41,607 nt of DNA from Deltaproteobacteria bacterium. Lineage in GTDB: Bacteria; Myxococcota_A; UBA9160; SZUA-336. The DNA lies in the NCBI GenBank assembly GCA_029261925.1, contig JAJDAJ010000047.1, positions 1 to 41,607 on the forward strand. Reading direction: 5' to 3'. The notes under the pieces are model-generated. The model was given only the letters and a program-made list of their open reading frames with translations, was not told the origin of the DNA and searched no databases. The position numbers were made by a program, and so were the translations under genes. Of this stretch, positions 15,867 to 23,477 are shown piece after piece (position 1 is the stretch's first letter; each line of letters starts with the position of its first letter).

Positions 15867-17462
15867 ATGGGAATCACCGGGGGCAGGCTGCTTGCGGACA
15901 CGCTGGTCGCACAGGGCGTGACGCAGATCTTCGGGCTACCCGGTGACCAGCTCATGCACGCCCTGGACGGCCTCCACGCGAGACCCGAGATCCGCTGGGT
16001 GACCACGCGGCACGAGCAGGCGACGACCTACATGGCCGACGGCTACGCGCGCACGTCCGGTCGCACGGGCGTCTCGATGGTCGTGCCCGGCGTCGGTGTC
16101 TACAACGCGGCCGCCGGGCTGGCCACCGCGTGGGCCTGTAGCTCGCCCGTCGTGCAGATCGCCGGGCAGGTCAACCGCGACGGCATCGGCAAGACCCTGG
16201 GACTGCTGCACGAGGTGCACGATCAGCTCGAGATCGTGCGGCCGGTCACCAAGTGGCGCGAGCGCGTGCTGCGCGCCGACGACATCCCCGCTGGCGTGCG
16301 CGAGGCGTTTCGCCAGGCGCGCAGCGGCCGCACCCGCCCCGCGCACATCGAGATCCCGCCCGAGGCGTTCGCCGAGGAGACCGACGCACTCCCGCTCGAT
16401 GCTGCGCCGGTCGAGCCCGTGACGCCCGACCCCGACGCCGTACGTCGCGCCGCCGAGCAGCTGGCGTCGGCACAGCGTCCGCTGATCCTGGCGGGCGGGG
16501 GCGTGAGCCTGTCCGGCGCCCGCGAGGAGCTGACCCAGGTCGCCGAGCTGCTGCAGGCGGGCGTGGTCGTGACCCGTGAGGGCAAGGGCGCGATCGACGA
16601 TCGCAGCCCGCTGTCGGTCGGCACCATGTGGAACAACCCGCGCCTGCGCCCGTTCGTGCAGGACGCCGACATCATCCTGGCGGTCGGCACGCGCTTCAGC
16701 GGGACCGGCGCGCTACCGGAGCAGCCGGTCGTGCGCATCGACGTCGATCCCGAGGAGCTCGATCGCGGCTGCACGCCGCTGGTCGGCATCACCGCCGACG
16801 CCCGCCTCGGGCTCGCGGCGCTGCGCGACACCCTCGACGCCGTCGCGAAGCCGCGCGCGTCGCGCGCCGCCGAGCTGCGCGCCGTGCGCGCCCAGGTCGA
16901 GGAGCGACAGCGCGCGCTCGGGCCGGCCGCCGGCATCGTCGAGTCGCTGCGCGCCGCGCTGCCCGACGACGCGATCCTCGCGGTGGGGACGACCAGCCTC
17001 GGCTACATGTGCCACATGCACTTCCCCGTGTACGCGCCGCGCAGCTACCTCGGCTCGTCGTACATGGGAACGCTCGGCTTCGCGTTCCCCTGCGCGCTGG
17101 GCGCGAAGGTCGCCGCGCCCGATCGCCCGGTCGTCGCGGTGATCGGCGACGGCGGCTTCGGCTTCGCCGCCATGGAGCTGGCCACCGCCGTCCAGCACGA
17201 CATCGCGGCGGTCACGCTCGTCTTCAACGACGGCGCCTACGGCAACTCGAACCGCGATCAGCGCGAGCGCTTCGGCGGGCGCGAGATCGGCACGCTGCTG
17301 CGCAACCCGGACTTCGGCGCCCTGGCGCGTGCCTTCGGCGCCGACGGCGCGAGGCTCGCCAGCGCGGACCAGCTCGGCGATGCGCTGCGCGAGGCGCTGG
17401 CCGGCGGCCGGCCCGCGGTGATCGAGTGCCCGATCCCGCGCCTGCCCTCGGTGTTCGCCTAG
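15867..17462 (+). CDS. Thiamine diphosphate-dependent enzyme (acetolactate synthase/2-oxo acid decarboxylase family)
   Basis: A 531-residue ThDP enzyme with the Pyr-central-PP order. Glu50 in TTRHEQATTYMADGYAR is the catalytic glutamate that activates the cofactor. The central domain begins near RPLILAGGGV. The ThDP/Mg motif starts at GDGGFGFAAMELATAV and ends at FNDGAYGN. The C-terminus is short, as in benzoylformate decarboxylase or glyoxylate carboligase relatives. FAD-site residues typical of true acetolactate synthase are not obvious, and no small subunit gene adjoins, so it is probably a catabolic decarboxylase or carboligase. The ATG is preceded by GGGAGG. The gene is divergent from the Ldh2 operon. 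Confidence 0.87.
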   Translation: MGITGGRLLADTLVAQGVTQIFGLPGDQLMHALDGLHARPEIRWVTTRHEQATTYMADGYARTSGRTGVSMVVPGVGVYNAAAGLATAWACSSPVVQIAGQVNRDGIGKTLGLLHEVHDQLEIVRPVTKWRERVLRADDIPAGVREAFRQARSGRTRPAHIEIPPEAFAEETDALPLDAAPVEPVTPDPDAVRRAAEQLASAQRPLILAGGGVSLSGAREELTQVAELLQAGVVVTREGKGAIDDRSPLSVGTMWNNPRLRPFVQDADIILAVGTRFSGTGALPEQPVVRIDVDPEELDRGCTPLVGITADARLGLAALRDTLDAVAKPRASRAAELRAVRAQVEERQRALGPAAGIVESLRAALPDDAILAVGTTSLGYMCHMHFPVYAPRSYLGSSYMGTLGFAFPCALGAKVAAPDRPVVAVIGDGGFGFAAMELATAVQHDIAAVTLVFNDGAYGNSNRDQRERFGGREIGTLLRNPDFGALARAFGADGARLASADQLGDALREALAGGRPAVIECPIPRLPSVFA

Positions 17463-19834
17463 GGCACCGCGACGATGCGGCGTTCCAGCAGCGAGTCGAT
17501 CTCGGCCTCGCCATAGCCGAGCTCCACCAGCAGGTCCCGCGTGTGCTCGCCGGTGCGGAAGGCGCCCCCCAGCGGTCCCGCATCCCGATCCTGCGTGATC
17601 GGGCGCCCGTAGCGGCGGTAGCTGCCGAAGGCGCTGTCCTCCGCGGGCAGCTGTGTCCACCAGCCCAGGCGCTGGCCGTCCGGGTGCTCGTAGATCCAGC
17701 GCGCGGGCGGCCCCTGGTCGGCGCGCACGCATGCGACCCCGCGAGCCGTCAGCGCGGCCTCCCAGGCGTCGGCGTCGCGGGCCGCGAGCACGCGCTCGAG
17801 CTCGCCGGCGAGCTCGTCGTCGTGGCTGGCGCGCCCGGCGGCGCTCGCGAAGCGGGGGTCTTCGAGCAGCGCGCCGCAGCCCGCTGCCTCGCAGAAGCGC
17901 TCGAAGTCGCGCTGCGAGGGCGCGGCCAGGAAGACCCAGCCGTCGTCCGCGGTCGGGTACAGCCGGTACAGTGCCCCGAGGCCCAGGAGGCGCGCGTCGG
18001 GGATCTCGCGCGGCGGGCGCCCCTCGAAGTCCACGAAGTCCTTCGAGTTGGTATAGGCGTTCGAGAGCATCATGCGCGTCTCCAGCGCCTGGCCCTCGCC
18101 GCTGCGCTCGCGCGCGTACAGGCCCAGCGCCAGGGCGGCCGCGACGCCGACGGCGGCGTTGAAGTCCGGGTTTCCCTCGTTGGCGAGCTCGAGGCGTCGC
18201 GAGAGCTGCGCGATCTCGGGCAGCGACAGGGGCACGTCGGGGGGCGGCACCGCGTCGTACCCGGCCTGTGCCCGCGCGCCGCCGCTGAGCGCGCCGGCCG
18301 TGACGTGGAACGCGGGCTTCGAGGACATCGGTCCGGTCGAGCCATACGACGCTCCGTACAGGTGCACGAGCCGCGGGTTGATGCGGCGCAGCGTCTCCCA
18401 GTCGATGCCCAGCCGCTCCGGAACCCCGGGGCGGTAGTTATGCGCGAGCGCGTCGGCCCTCGCGACCAGGCGGTGGACGATCTCGAGGCCCTCGGGTGAC
18501 TTCAGGTCCAGCGCGATGCTCTGCTTTCCCTGGACCATCTTCATGCCCACCCCGACGGGGCCGCGCATCGGGTCGCCGTCGAGCGGCTCGACCTTGATCA
18601 CGCGTGCGCCGAGGTCGGCCATCAGTGTCACGCCCAGCGGGGTGGCGATCCAGGTCGCGAACTCGAGCACCGTCACGCCCTCGAACAGGCCGCCGGTGGC
18701 CGGCGCCGGCGCTGGCCCGCGGACGGGCAGGGCGGGCGCGTTCCAGGCCCCGCCGCCCGCCTCGCCGAGGTCGGGCACGCTGCGGCCCGGCGCGCCGGGC
18801 GTCGCGGACAGCCGGATCAGCGGTCCCGGCTGGCGCACGCCGTCGATCTCGACGACGTCCCCGGTGCGGGTGAGCTGCGGGTGGTCGAGTGCCTCGCCGG
18901 GCAGCAGCAGGCGCTCGACCGCGATCTCGCGCTCGTCCGCGAAGATCTCCTGCCACTCGGCCCAGCTGCGCTCGAGCATTCGCTCCTGCACGCGCGTGCG
19001 GAACGCCTGCACCTCCGCGGGCTTCTGTCCGCGCAGCTCCACCGGGGGCGCGACGTCCGGGTCGAGCTCGAGCACGCGGAGCAGCGCCGCGAAGAGCCGC
19101 GGGCCGTTCTGCGCGAACTGCACCCAGGCGCCGTCGGCGGTGCGCGCGACGCTGTACGGGATGAACGGCGTGTCGGTGTAGCTGTTCTCCCAGTACGCGT
19201 CCGGGAACCAGTACATCATGTCGTAGACGGTCAGCGCCTGGATCAGGCTGGTCTCCAGGTACTGTCCCCGGCCCGTGCGCTCGCGCTCGCGCAGCGCGCC
19301 CAGCACGCCCTGCAGCGCCAGCATCGCCGCGCCGTGCGACGCCACCGGTACGGCGACGTACGCCGGGCGCTCCCCGTCGTGCAGCGTGTCGAACTGCCAC
19401 ATGCGGCCGCCGCGCGCGTTGACCACGCCGTCCCAGGCCGGGATGTCGCGGAACGGTCCGCGCGTGCCGAAGCCGGTGACCGCGCACTGCACGAGCCGGG
19501 GATGCGCCGCCGCCAGTCGCTGCGCGTCGAGTCCCAGGCGCTCGATCGCTGCGGGCTTCAGGCCGACCAGCAGCACGTCGGCGTCGCTCAGCAGGGCGTC
19601 GAGGCGCGCGCGGCCCTCCGGGGTGGACAGGTCCGCGACCACGCTGCGCTTGCCGCGCGCCCAGAGCGCGAACGCCGGGTGCGTGCGCAGCGCGCTGCCC
19701 CCGGGGGGCTCGACGCCGATCACCTCCGCGCCGTTGTCCGCGAGCACCACGCCGGCCACGGCCACCGATGCGCTCGAGCCCAGCTCCACCACCCGCAGGC
19801 CCTCGAGGGCCCGCCGCGACCGTGCGGCTTCCAT
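17459..19834 (-). CDS. Family III (CaiB/BaiF) CoA-transferase, tandem two-domain protein
   Basis: A 791-residue fusion of two CaiB/BaiF domains, about residues 8-370 and 390-790; a single family member is usually about 400 residues. The family exchanges CoA between carboxylic acids through an aspartyl-CoA thioester. Aligned on the tGrGq helix, the catalytic Asp of formyl-CoA transferase falls on Ser166 (VASHGAAM) in domain 1 and Asp557 (NPDFNAAVG) in domain 2, so only the second site looks competent. The start at 19834 is preferred because TATGCT lies 7 bases upstream; an ATG at 19846 is also in frame. Its stop shares the palindrome CTAG with that of the convergent ThDP gene. Confidence 0.88.
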   Translation of the reverse strand: MEAARSRRALEGLRVVELGSSASVAVAGVVLADNGAEVIGVEPPGGSALRTHPAFALWARGKRSVVADLSTPEGRARLDALLSDADVLLVGLKPAAIERLGLDAQRLAAAHPRLVQCAVTGFGTRGPFRDIPAWDGVVNARGGRMWQFDTLHDGERPAYVAVPVASHGAAMLALQGVLGALRERERTGRGQYLETSLIQALTVYDMMYWFPDAYWENSYTDTPFIPYSVARTADGAWVQFAQNGPRLFAALLRVLELDPDVAPPVELRGQKPAEVQAFRTRVQERMLERSWAEWQEIFADEREIAVERLLLPGEALDHPQLTRTGDVVEIDGVRQPGPLIRLSATPGAPGRSVPDLGEAGGGAWNAPALPVRGPAPAPATGGLFEGVTVLEFATWIATPLGVTLMADLGARVIKVEPLDGDPMRGPVGVGMKMVQGKQSIALDLKSPEGLEIVHRLVARADALAHNYRPGVPERLGIDWETLRRINPRLVHLYGASYGSTGPMSSKPAFHVTAGALSGGARAQAGYDAVPPPDVPLSLPEIAQLSRRLELANEGNPDFNAAVGVAAALALGLYARERSGEGQALETRMMLSNAYTNSKDFVDFEGRPPREIPDARLLGLGALYRLYPTADDGWVFLAAPSQRDFERFCEAAGCGALLEDPRFASAAGRASHDDELAGELERVLAARDADAWEAALTARGVACVRADQGPPARWIYEHPDGQRLGWWTQLPAEDSAFGSYRRYGRPITQDRDAGPLGGAFRTGEHTRDLLVELGYGEAEIDSLLERRIVAVP

Positions 19835-19847
19835 GGAGCCGAGCATA
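19835..19847 (-). promoter_or_regulatory. Putative leaderless -10 element (TATGCT-N7-ATG) of the CoA-transferase gene
   Basis: On the minus strand TATGCT spans 19847-19842 and the ATG at 19834 follows after seven bases. There is no Shine-Dalgarno sequence before either candidate ATG. If this is the -10, the ATG at 19846 lies within it and cannot be the start. Confidence 0.45.
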
Positions 19848-19879
19848 CCCCGGCCCCGGCGGCTGCTGGGCCCGGCGCC

Positions 19880-20560
19880 TCAGCGCCCGCCGTCGGGGGG
19901 TGTCCCGGCCGCGGGGCGGCCGCGCAGCACGAGGCCGCAGCGCTGGCAGTGGCCGCCGCGCGCGCCGAGCGTGGCCGCGCTGCAGCGCGGGCAGCGCGAG
20001 GTCACGAACGCGGCGACGGTGCCGATGCCGACGACCAGCGCGATCGCCGCGTGCTGCAGCAGCGGACTCCAGCCCGCCCCGTGCGCCCACGCCGCGACCG
20101 CCAGTCCGACCACCGCGAGGCAGGTCGCGACGGCCAGGCCGATGCGGCCACGGCGCTGGAGACGTGCTCCGGCGTCCGCCAGCTCGCTCGGATCGAAGGC
20201 GTCGAGCTGCTCCCGTTCCCGCGTCGAGCGCACCGCAGTGGCGCGCAGCGCGGTCCCGCAGTGCGCACAGTGGTTCCAGTGCAGCGAGGCGAGAGCATCG
20301 CCGAGCACCCAGCGCACGTCGCACGCGGGGCAGCGCCAGACGCGACGCAGCGTCCGCCAGAGCCACAGGCCCGTCGCGATCAGGGTGAGCGAGAAGACCG
20401 CGGCCGCGGCCTCCTCGGCCACCGGGCCGCTCTGCCGCGCGGCGATCAGCAGGGCCAGCCCCAGCGCGAAGATCAGCAGCAGGCCGCCGAGCCGGGCCAG
20501 CACCCGGCGGCGCCGCGCCTCGAACTCGGCCTGGTGCAGCAGCACGTCGGAGCCGTCCAT
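19880..20560 (-). CDS. Four-helix membrane protein with two zinc ribbons, function unknown
   Basis: A 226-residue protein not recognised as a named family. Hydrophobic segments lie at about 21-41, 49-69, 140-159 and 167-186. A CxxC...CxxC zinc ribbon follows each helix pair: Cys77/80/98/101 and Cys190/193/205/208. With an even number of helices before each, both ribbons should face the cytoplasm if the N-terminus does. The ATG overlaps the stop of the upstream hybrid histidine kinase (TGATG), so it is translated with the kinase and may act in the same signalling route as sensor, partner or output. No catalytic motif is visible. The C-terminus is Pro/Gly-rich. Confidence 0.72.
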   Translation of the reverse strand: MDGSDVLLHQAEFEARRRRVLARLGGLLLIFALGLALLIAARQSGPVAEEAAAAVFSLTLIATGLWLWRTLRRVWRCPACDVRWVLGDALASLHWNHCAHCGTALRATAVRSTREREQLDAFDPSELADAGARLQRRGRIGLAVATCLAVVGLAVAAWAHGAGWSPLLQHAAIALVVGIGTVAAFVTSRCPRCSAATLGARGGHCQRCGLVLRGRPAAGTPPDGGR

Positions 20561-22581
20561 CAGGTCGGCGTCCAGTCCTTGCCGCCGCCCAGCAGGGCGC
20601 GAAGCGTCTCGAAGAGCTCCGCGCGGTCGATGGGCTTGGTGGTGAAGCCGTCGCAGCCCGCGCGCATGCAGCGCTCGCGGTCGCTCGCCATGGCGTGCGC
20701 GGTCAGGGCGAGGATCGGCCGCGTGTAGCCCCGCTTGCGCAGCGTGCGGGTCGCGTCGTAGCCGTCGAGCACGGGCATCTGCATGTCCATGAGCAGCACG
20801 TCGTAGGGGGCGCCGCGATCGTCTGCGGCCAGCGCGTACTCCACCGCGAGCTCGCCGTTCTCCACCACGTCGAGCTCGACGCCCCAGCGGCGCAGGAGGA
20901 TTCCCAGCAGGCGCTGGTTGTCGGCGCCGTCCTCGGCGAGGAGCATGCGTGCCTCGAGCTGGCCCGCGCGCTCGCCGGCCGGCGTGATCGTGCGCCGGGT
21001 GTCGAGGCCTTCCTCGGGGTGGTCCGCGGGATGGACCAGCGACAGCCGCTCCGACGCCTCGACCGGCAGCCTGAGCCGGAACGTGCTCCCGCGGCCGCGC
21101 CGCGACTCGGCCTCGAGCTGGCCACCGAGCGCGTCGGCGAGCCGGCCGCAGATCGTCAGGCCGAGACCGGTACCGCCGTAGCGACGGGTCGTGGAGGTGT
21201 CGGCCTGCTCGAAGGGGCGGAAGACCCGCGCCAGCTGCTCGGGCGTCATGCCGATGCCCGTGTCGATCACCTCGATCCAGAGCTCGTCCCGGGGCTCCGC
21301 GATCAGCTGCACGCGCAGCAGCACGCCGCCCTCGTGCGTGAACTTGATGGCGTTGCCCAGCAGATTGACCAGCACCTGGCGGATGCGCGTCGCGTCGCTG
21401 CGTACGTAGGCCGGTACGGGCCCCGCGAACTGCACGTCGAAGCCGATGCCGCGCTCGGACGCTCGCAGCGCCATCAGGCTGCGGAGATCGTGGATCAGCT
21501 CGCGCGGCGAGAAGGCGACGTGCTCGACCTCGAGCTGCCCCGCCTCGATCTTCGACAGGTCGAGGATGTCGCTGATCAGGTTGACCAGGAACGTGCCGTT
21601 CTGGTGAATGGTCTCGACCGCCTCGCGACGCCTGGCGGGATCCTCGAGCGCGGCGCCGCCGTCGTCGAGCAGCAGCTCCGTGAATCCGAGGATCGCCGTC
21701 ATGGGCGTACGGATCTCGTGGCTCACGTTCGCGAGGAACTCCGACTTGGCCCGCGTCGCAGCCTCGGCGGAGTCCTTCGCGCGCCGCAGCTCGGTCTCGG
21801 CCTCCTTGAGCGCGTGGATGTCGACGGTCGAGCAGATGTAGCCCGAGAGGTCGCCGTCCGGTGCCAGCAGCGGCATGCCGCGCGTGAGCACCCAGCGGTA
21901 CACGTGATCGGCGCGGATCTGCCGGTACTCCATCTCGATCGGCTGGCGCGCGTCGATGGCGTCGAAGTAGGTCACCAGGCAGCCGTGCAGGTCGTCCGGG
22001 TGAACGCCCTCGGCCCAGCCGTGGCCCTTGGCCTGCCCGAGGGTCAGCCCCGTGAACTCGAGCCAGACCCCGTTGAAGTACGTGCACTCGCCCTCGGGAT
22101 CCGTCATCCACATCATGACCGGGGCCCGGTGTGCCATGGTGCGGAACAGGTCCTCGCGCTCCTCGCGGACCTCGCGCGCGAGCGACTCGCGGTCCAGGCC
22201 GTCGGGCGGGCCGGGCCCCGCGTCGTCCGCGTCCTCGAGCACCTCGACCGCGAACAGCACCCCGGGACCGTCGTCGAGCGGCAACGGCATCGCAGTCGTG
22301 CGGTAGAGGCGCGGCTGCTGATCGGGCCCGATTCCGCGCACCAGCGGGTCGAGGACCACGGCCGCGGTCTCCCCCCGCAGCAGTCCGCTCCACTGCGCGA
22401 AGACGCCGGGCCTCAGCACGCCACCGGTGACCTGCTCCAGCGGCTGGCCCTCGACCTCGTCCCGCGCCACCCCGCTCCAGCGCACCAGGGTCTCGTTCCA
22501 CAGGCGCACCTGGAGCGTGGCGTCCACGATGTAGACACCGATCGGGAGCGCGTCGAGGGCGCCGGGTGGAGAGCGGTCCAT
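20560..22581 (-). CDS. Hybrid histidine kinase (PAS-PAS-HisKA-HATPase-REC)
   Basis: A 673-residue cytoplasmic hybrid kinase with no membrane segment. PAS 1 is about residues 8-115 and PAS 2 about 145-258 ([19 protein letters not shown]). The HisKA phosphoacceptor is His288 in [10 protein letters not shown]. The ATPase domain has N-box [10 protein letters not shown] (406-415), DTGIGM (440-445) and GGTGLGL (469-475). The C-terminal receiver has phospho-acceptor Asp599 in [12 protein letters not shown]. The final response regulator or phosphotransfer protein is not encoded nearby. It is translationally coupled to the zinc-ribbon membrane protein, which suggests the pair works together. Confidence 0.95.
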   Translation of the reverse strand: MDRSPPGALDALPIGVYIVDATLQVRLWNETLVRWSGVARDEVEGQPLEQVTGGVLRPGVFAQWSGLLRGETAAVVLDPLVRGIGPDQQPRLYRTTAMPLPLDDGPGVLFAVEVLEDADDAGPGPPDGLDRESLAREVREEREDLFRTMAHRAPVMMWMTDPEGECTYFNGVWLEFTGLTLGQAKGHGWAEGVHPDDLHGCLVTYFDAIDARQPIEMEYRQIRADHVYRWVLTRGMPLLAPDGDLSGYICSTVDIHALKEAETELRRAKDSAEAATRAKSEFLANVSHEIRTPMTAILGFTELLLDDGGAALEDPARRREAVETIHQNGTFLVNLISDILDLSKIEAGQLEVEHVAFSPRELIHDLRSLMALRASERGIGFDVQFAGPVPAYVRSDATRIRQVLVNLLGNAIKFTHEGGVLLRVQLIAEPRDELWIEVIDTGIGMTPEQLARVFRPFEQADTSTTRRYGGTGLGLTICGRLADALGGQLEAESRRGRGSTFRLRLPVEASERLSLVHPADHPEEGLDTRRTITPAGERAGQLEARMLLAEDGADNQRLLGILLRRWGVELDVVENGELAVEYALAADDRGAPYDVLLMDMQMPVLDGYDATRTLRKRGYTRPILALTAHAMASDRERCMRAGCDGFTTKPIDRAELFETLRALLGGGKDWTPT

Positions 22582-22669
22582 CGGTAGGAACCAGAATGGG
22601 GCGGGCGGGTCATCTGCCGCTTCGACGCGTGCCGGGATCGACTTGACGGCGCGCGGACCGGGCCGCGGG

Positions 22670-22704
22670 GATCCGCGCCGCGATACGGGCTAAGATCCGC
22701 GCCG
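22670..22704. repeat. 11-bp direct repeat flanking a TANNNT element upstream of the SRPBCC gene
   Basis: GATCCGCGCCG occurs at 22670-22680 and again at 22694-22704, immediately before the ATG at 22705. The copies start 24 bases apart, about two helical turns, and the second overlaps the end of TAAGAT. The layout would suit an operator at a leaderless promoter, but chance in G+C-rich DNA cannot be excluded. Confidence 0.4.
22691..22704 (+). promoter_or_regulatory. Putative leaderless -10 element (TAAGAT-N8-ATG) of the SRPBCC gene
   Basis: TAAGAT at 22691-22696 precedes the ATG at 22705 by eight bases, and the spacer has no ribosome binding site. A TTGACG at 22643-22648 is too far upstream to serve as its -35. 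Confidence 0.45.
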
Positions 22705-23142
22705 ATGCGGGAGCTGGAGCTCGTGGGGCGCGTGCCCGCGCCGGTGGAGCGCGTGTGGGCGCTGCTGACCGATCACGTCGGCTGGCAGCGCTGGGCCGGC
22801 GTGCGGGAGGTCGTGCTGCGACAGCAGGGCGATCCCCCGCCCGATGGGGTCGGCGCTCGCCGCGTCGTGCGCCAGTCGGGTCTGGCCATCGAGGAGGAGG
22901 TCACGGCCTTCGAGCCGCCCCGACGGATCGTGCTGCGCGTGCTCGAGGGCGCGCCGCTGCGCGACGCGACCTCCGAGATCGAGCTCTCCGAGGCGGGCGA
23001 GGTGACGACCGTGGTCTGGCGCTTCCGCTTCCGTCCGCTGCTGCCGCTGACGGGGGGGCTCGTGGAGCGCTCGCTGGAGCGCCGCCTGACCGGGATCCTC
23101 GACCGGCTGGCGCGTGTCGCCGGCTCCTCGGGGATCGACTAG
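22705..23142 (+). CDS. SRPBCC-family (START/polyketide cyclase-like) protein
   Basis: A 145-residue single-domain protein. The N-terminal VPAPVERVWALLTDHVGWQRWAGV is the typical opening of SRPBCC proteins, a strand then two short helices closing over a hydrophobic cavity. Alternating strands and a long C-terminal helix (LVERSLERRLTGILDRLARVA) complete the fold. Members bind small hydrophobic ligands or act as cyclases or coenzyme Q-binding proteins; the ligand cannot be named. It is divergent from the hybrid kinase gene and convergent with plsB across a 323-base gap. No Shine-Dalgarno sequence precedes the ATG. Confidence 0.82.
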   Translation: MRELELVGRVPAPVERVWALLTDHVGWQRWAGVREVVLRQQGDPPPDGVGARRVVRQSGLAIEEEVTAFEPPRRIVLRVLEGAPLRDATSEIELSEAGEVTTVVWRFRFRPLLPLTGGLVERSLERRLTGILDRLARVAGSSGID

Positions 23143-23192
23143 CCAGGGCCGCGGCGGGGCGGGCCGCCAGCGGGAGCGGTTCAGACGGAAAG

Positions 23193-23250
23193 GGGCGGAA
23201 GCGCCGGCCAAGGATCCCCCCCCAAGTCTCTCTGGCCTTCGCTTCCGCCC
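23193..23250. repeat. 11-bp inverted repeat in the convergent gap (possible terminator or processing hairpin)
   Basis: GGGCGGAAGCG (23193-23203) is exactly complementary to CGCTTCCGCCC (23240-23250), enclosing a 36-base loop with a run of eight C's. It lies about 50 bases after the SRPBCC stop. There is no T-run, so a classical intrinsic terminator is unlikely, but the stem could stabilise 3' ends. The rest of this non-coding gap (23143-23465) has a small hairpin near 23270-23287, a (GGCA)n run near 23350-23366 and the palindromic repeats described separately. No gene is seen in it. Confidence 0.5.
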
Positions 23251-23386
23251 TCCCCTAGAACCTCTGCGCGGAAGGCGGCTCCGCGATCTGATCCCCGTAT
23301 CGACGCCTGCCGGGGGGACTTGAGCAAAAGTTGCGTAGCCCCCGGCGGCAGCAGGCAGGCAGGCAGCCGCGGCCGGTCCGCGCGGT

Positions 23387-23477
23387 GCGCGGGCTACGCC
23401 CGCTGCCCGACGCCTGGACCTCGCGCGGGCTACGCCCGCTGCCCGACACCCGGACCTCGCGCGGGCTACGCCCGCGC
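23387..23477. repeat. 36-bp tandem repeat with a perfect palindrome, 2.5 copies
   Basis: Two 36-bp units (23387-23422 and 23423-23458) differ at only two positions and are followed by a partial third. Each begins with the palindrome GCGGGC-TAC-GCCCGC (23389-23403, 23425-23439, 23461-23475). The third has 8-bp arms (23459-23477), and the stop codon of plsB falls in its loop. Three hairpins at the 3' end of plsB resemble REP/BIME-type elements that protect mRNA ends or stop transcription. There is no terminal-repeat pair and no transposase. Confidence 0.75.

Noticed and set aside
22643..22648. TTGACG as -35 for the SRPBCC gene
   Set aside because: No -10 lies 16-18 bases downstream; the nearest TANNNT is over 40 bases away.
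23387..23477. CRISPR array
   Set aside because: The 36-base period is right for a repeat, but the whole unit is repeated with no unique spacers, and no cas genes are present.
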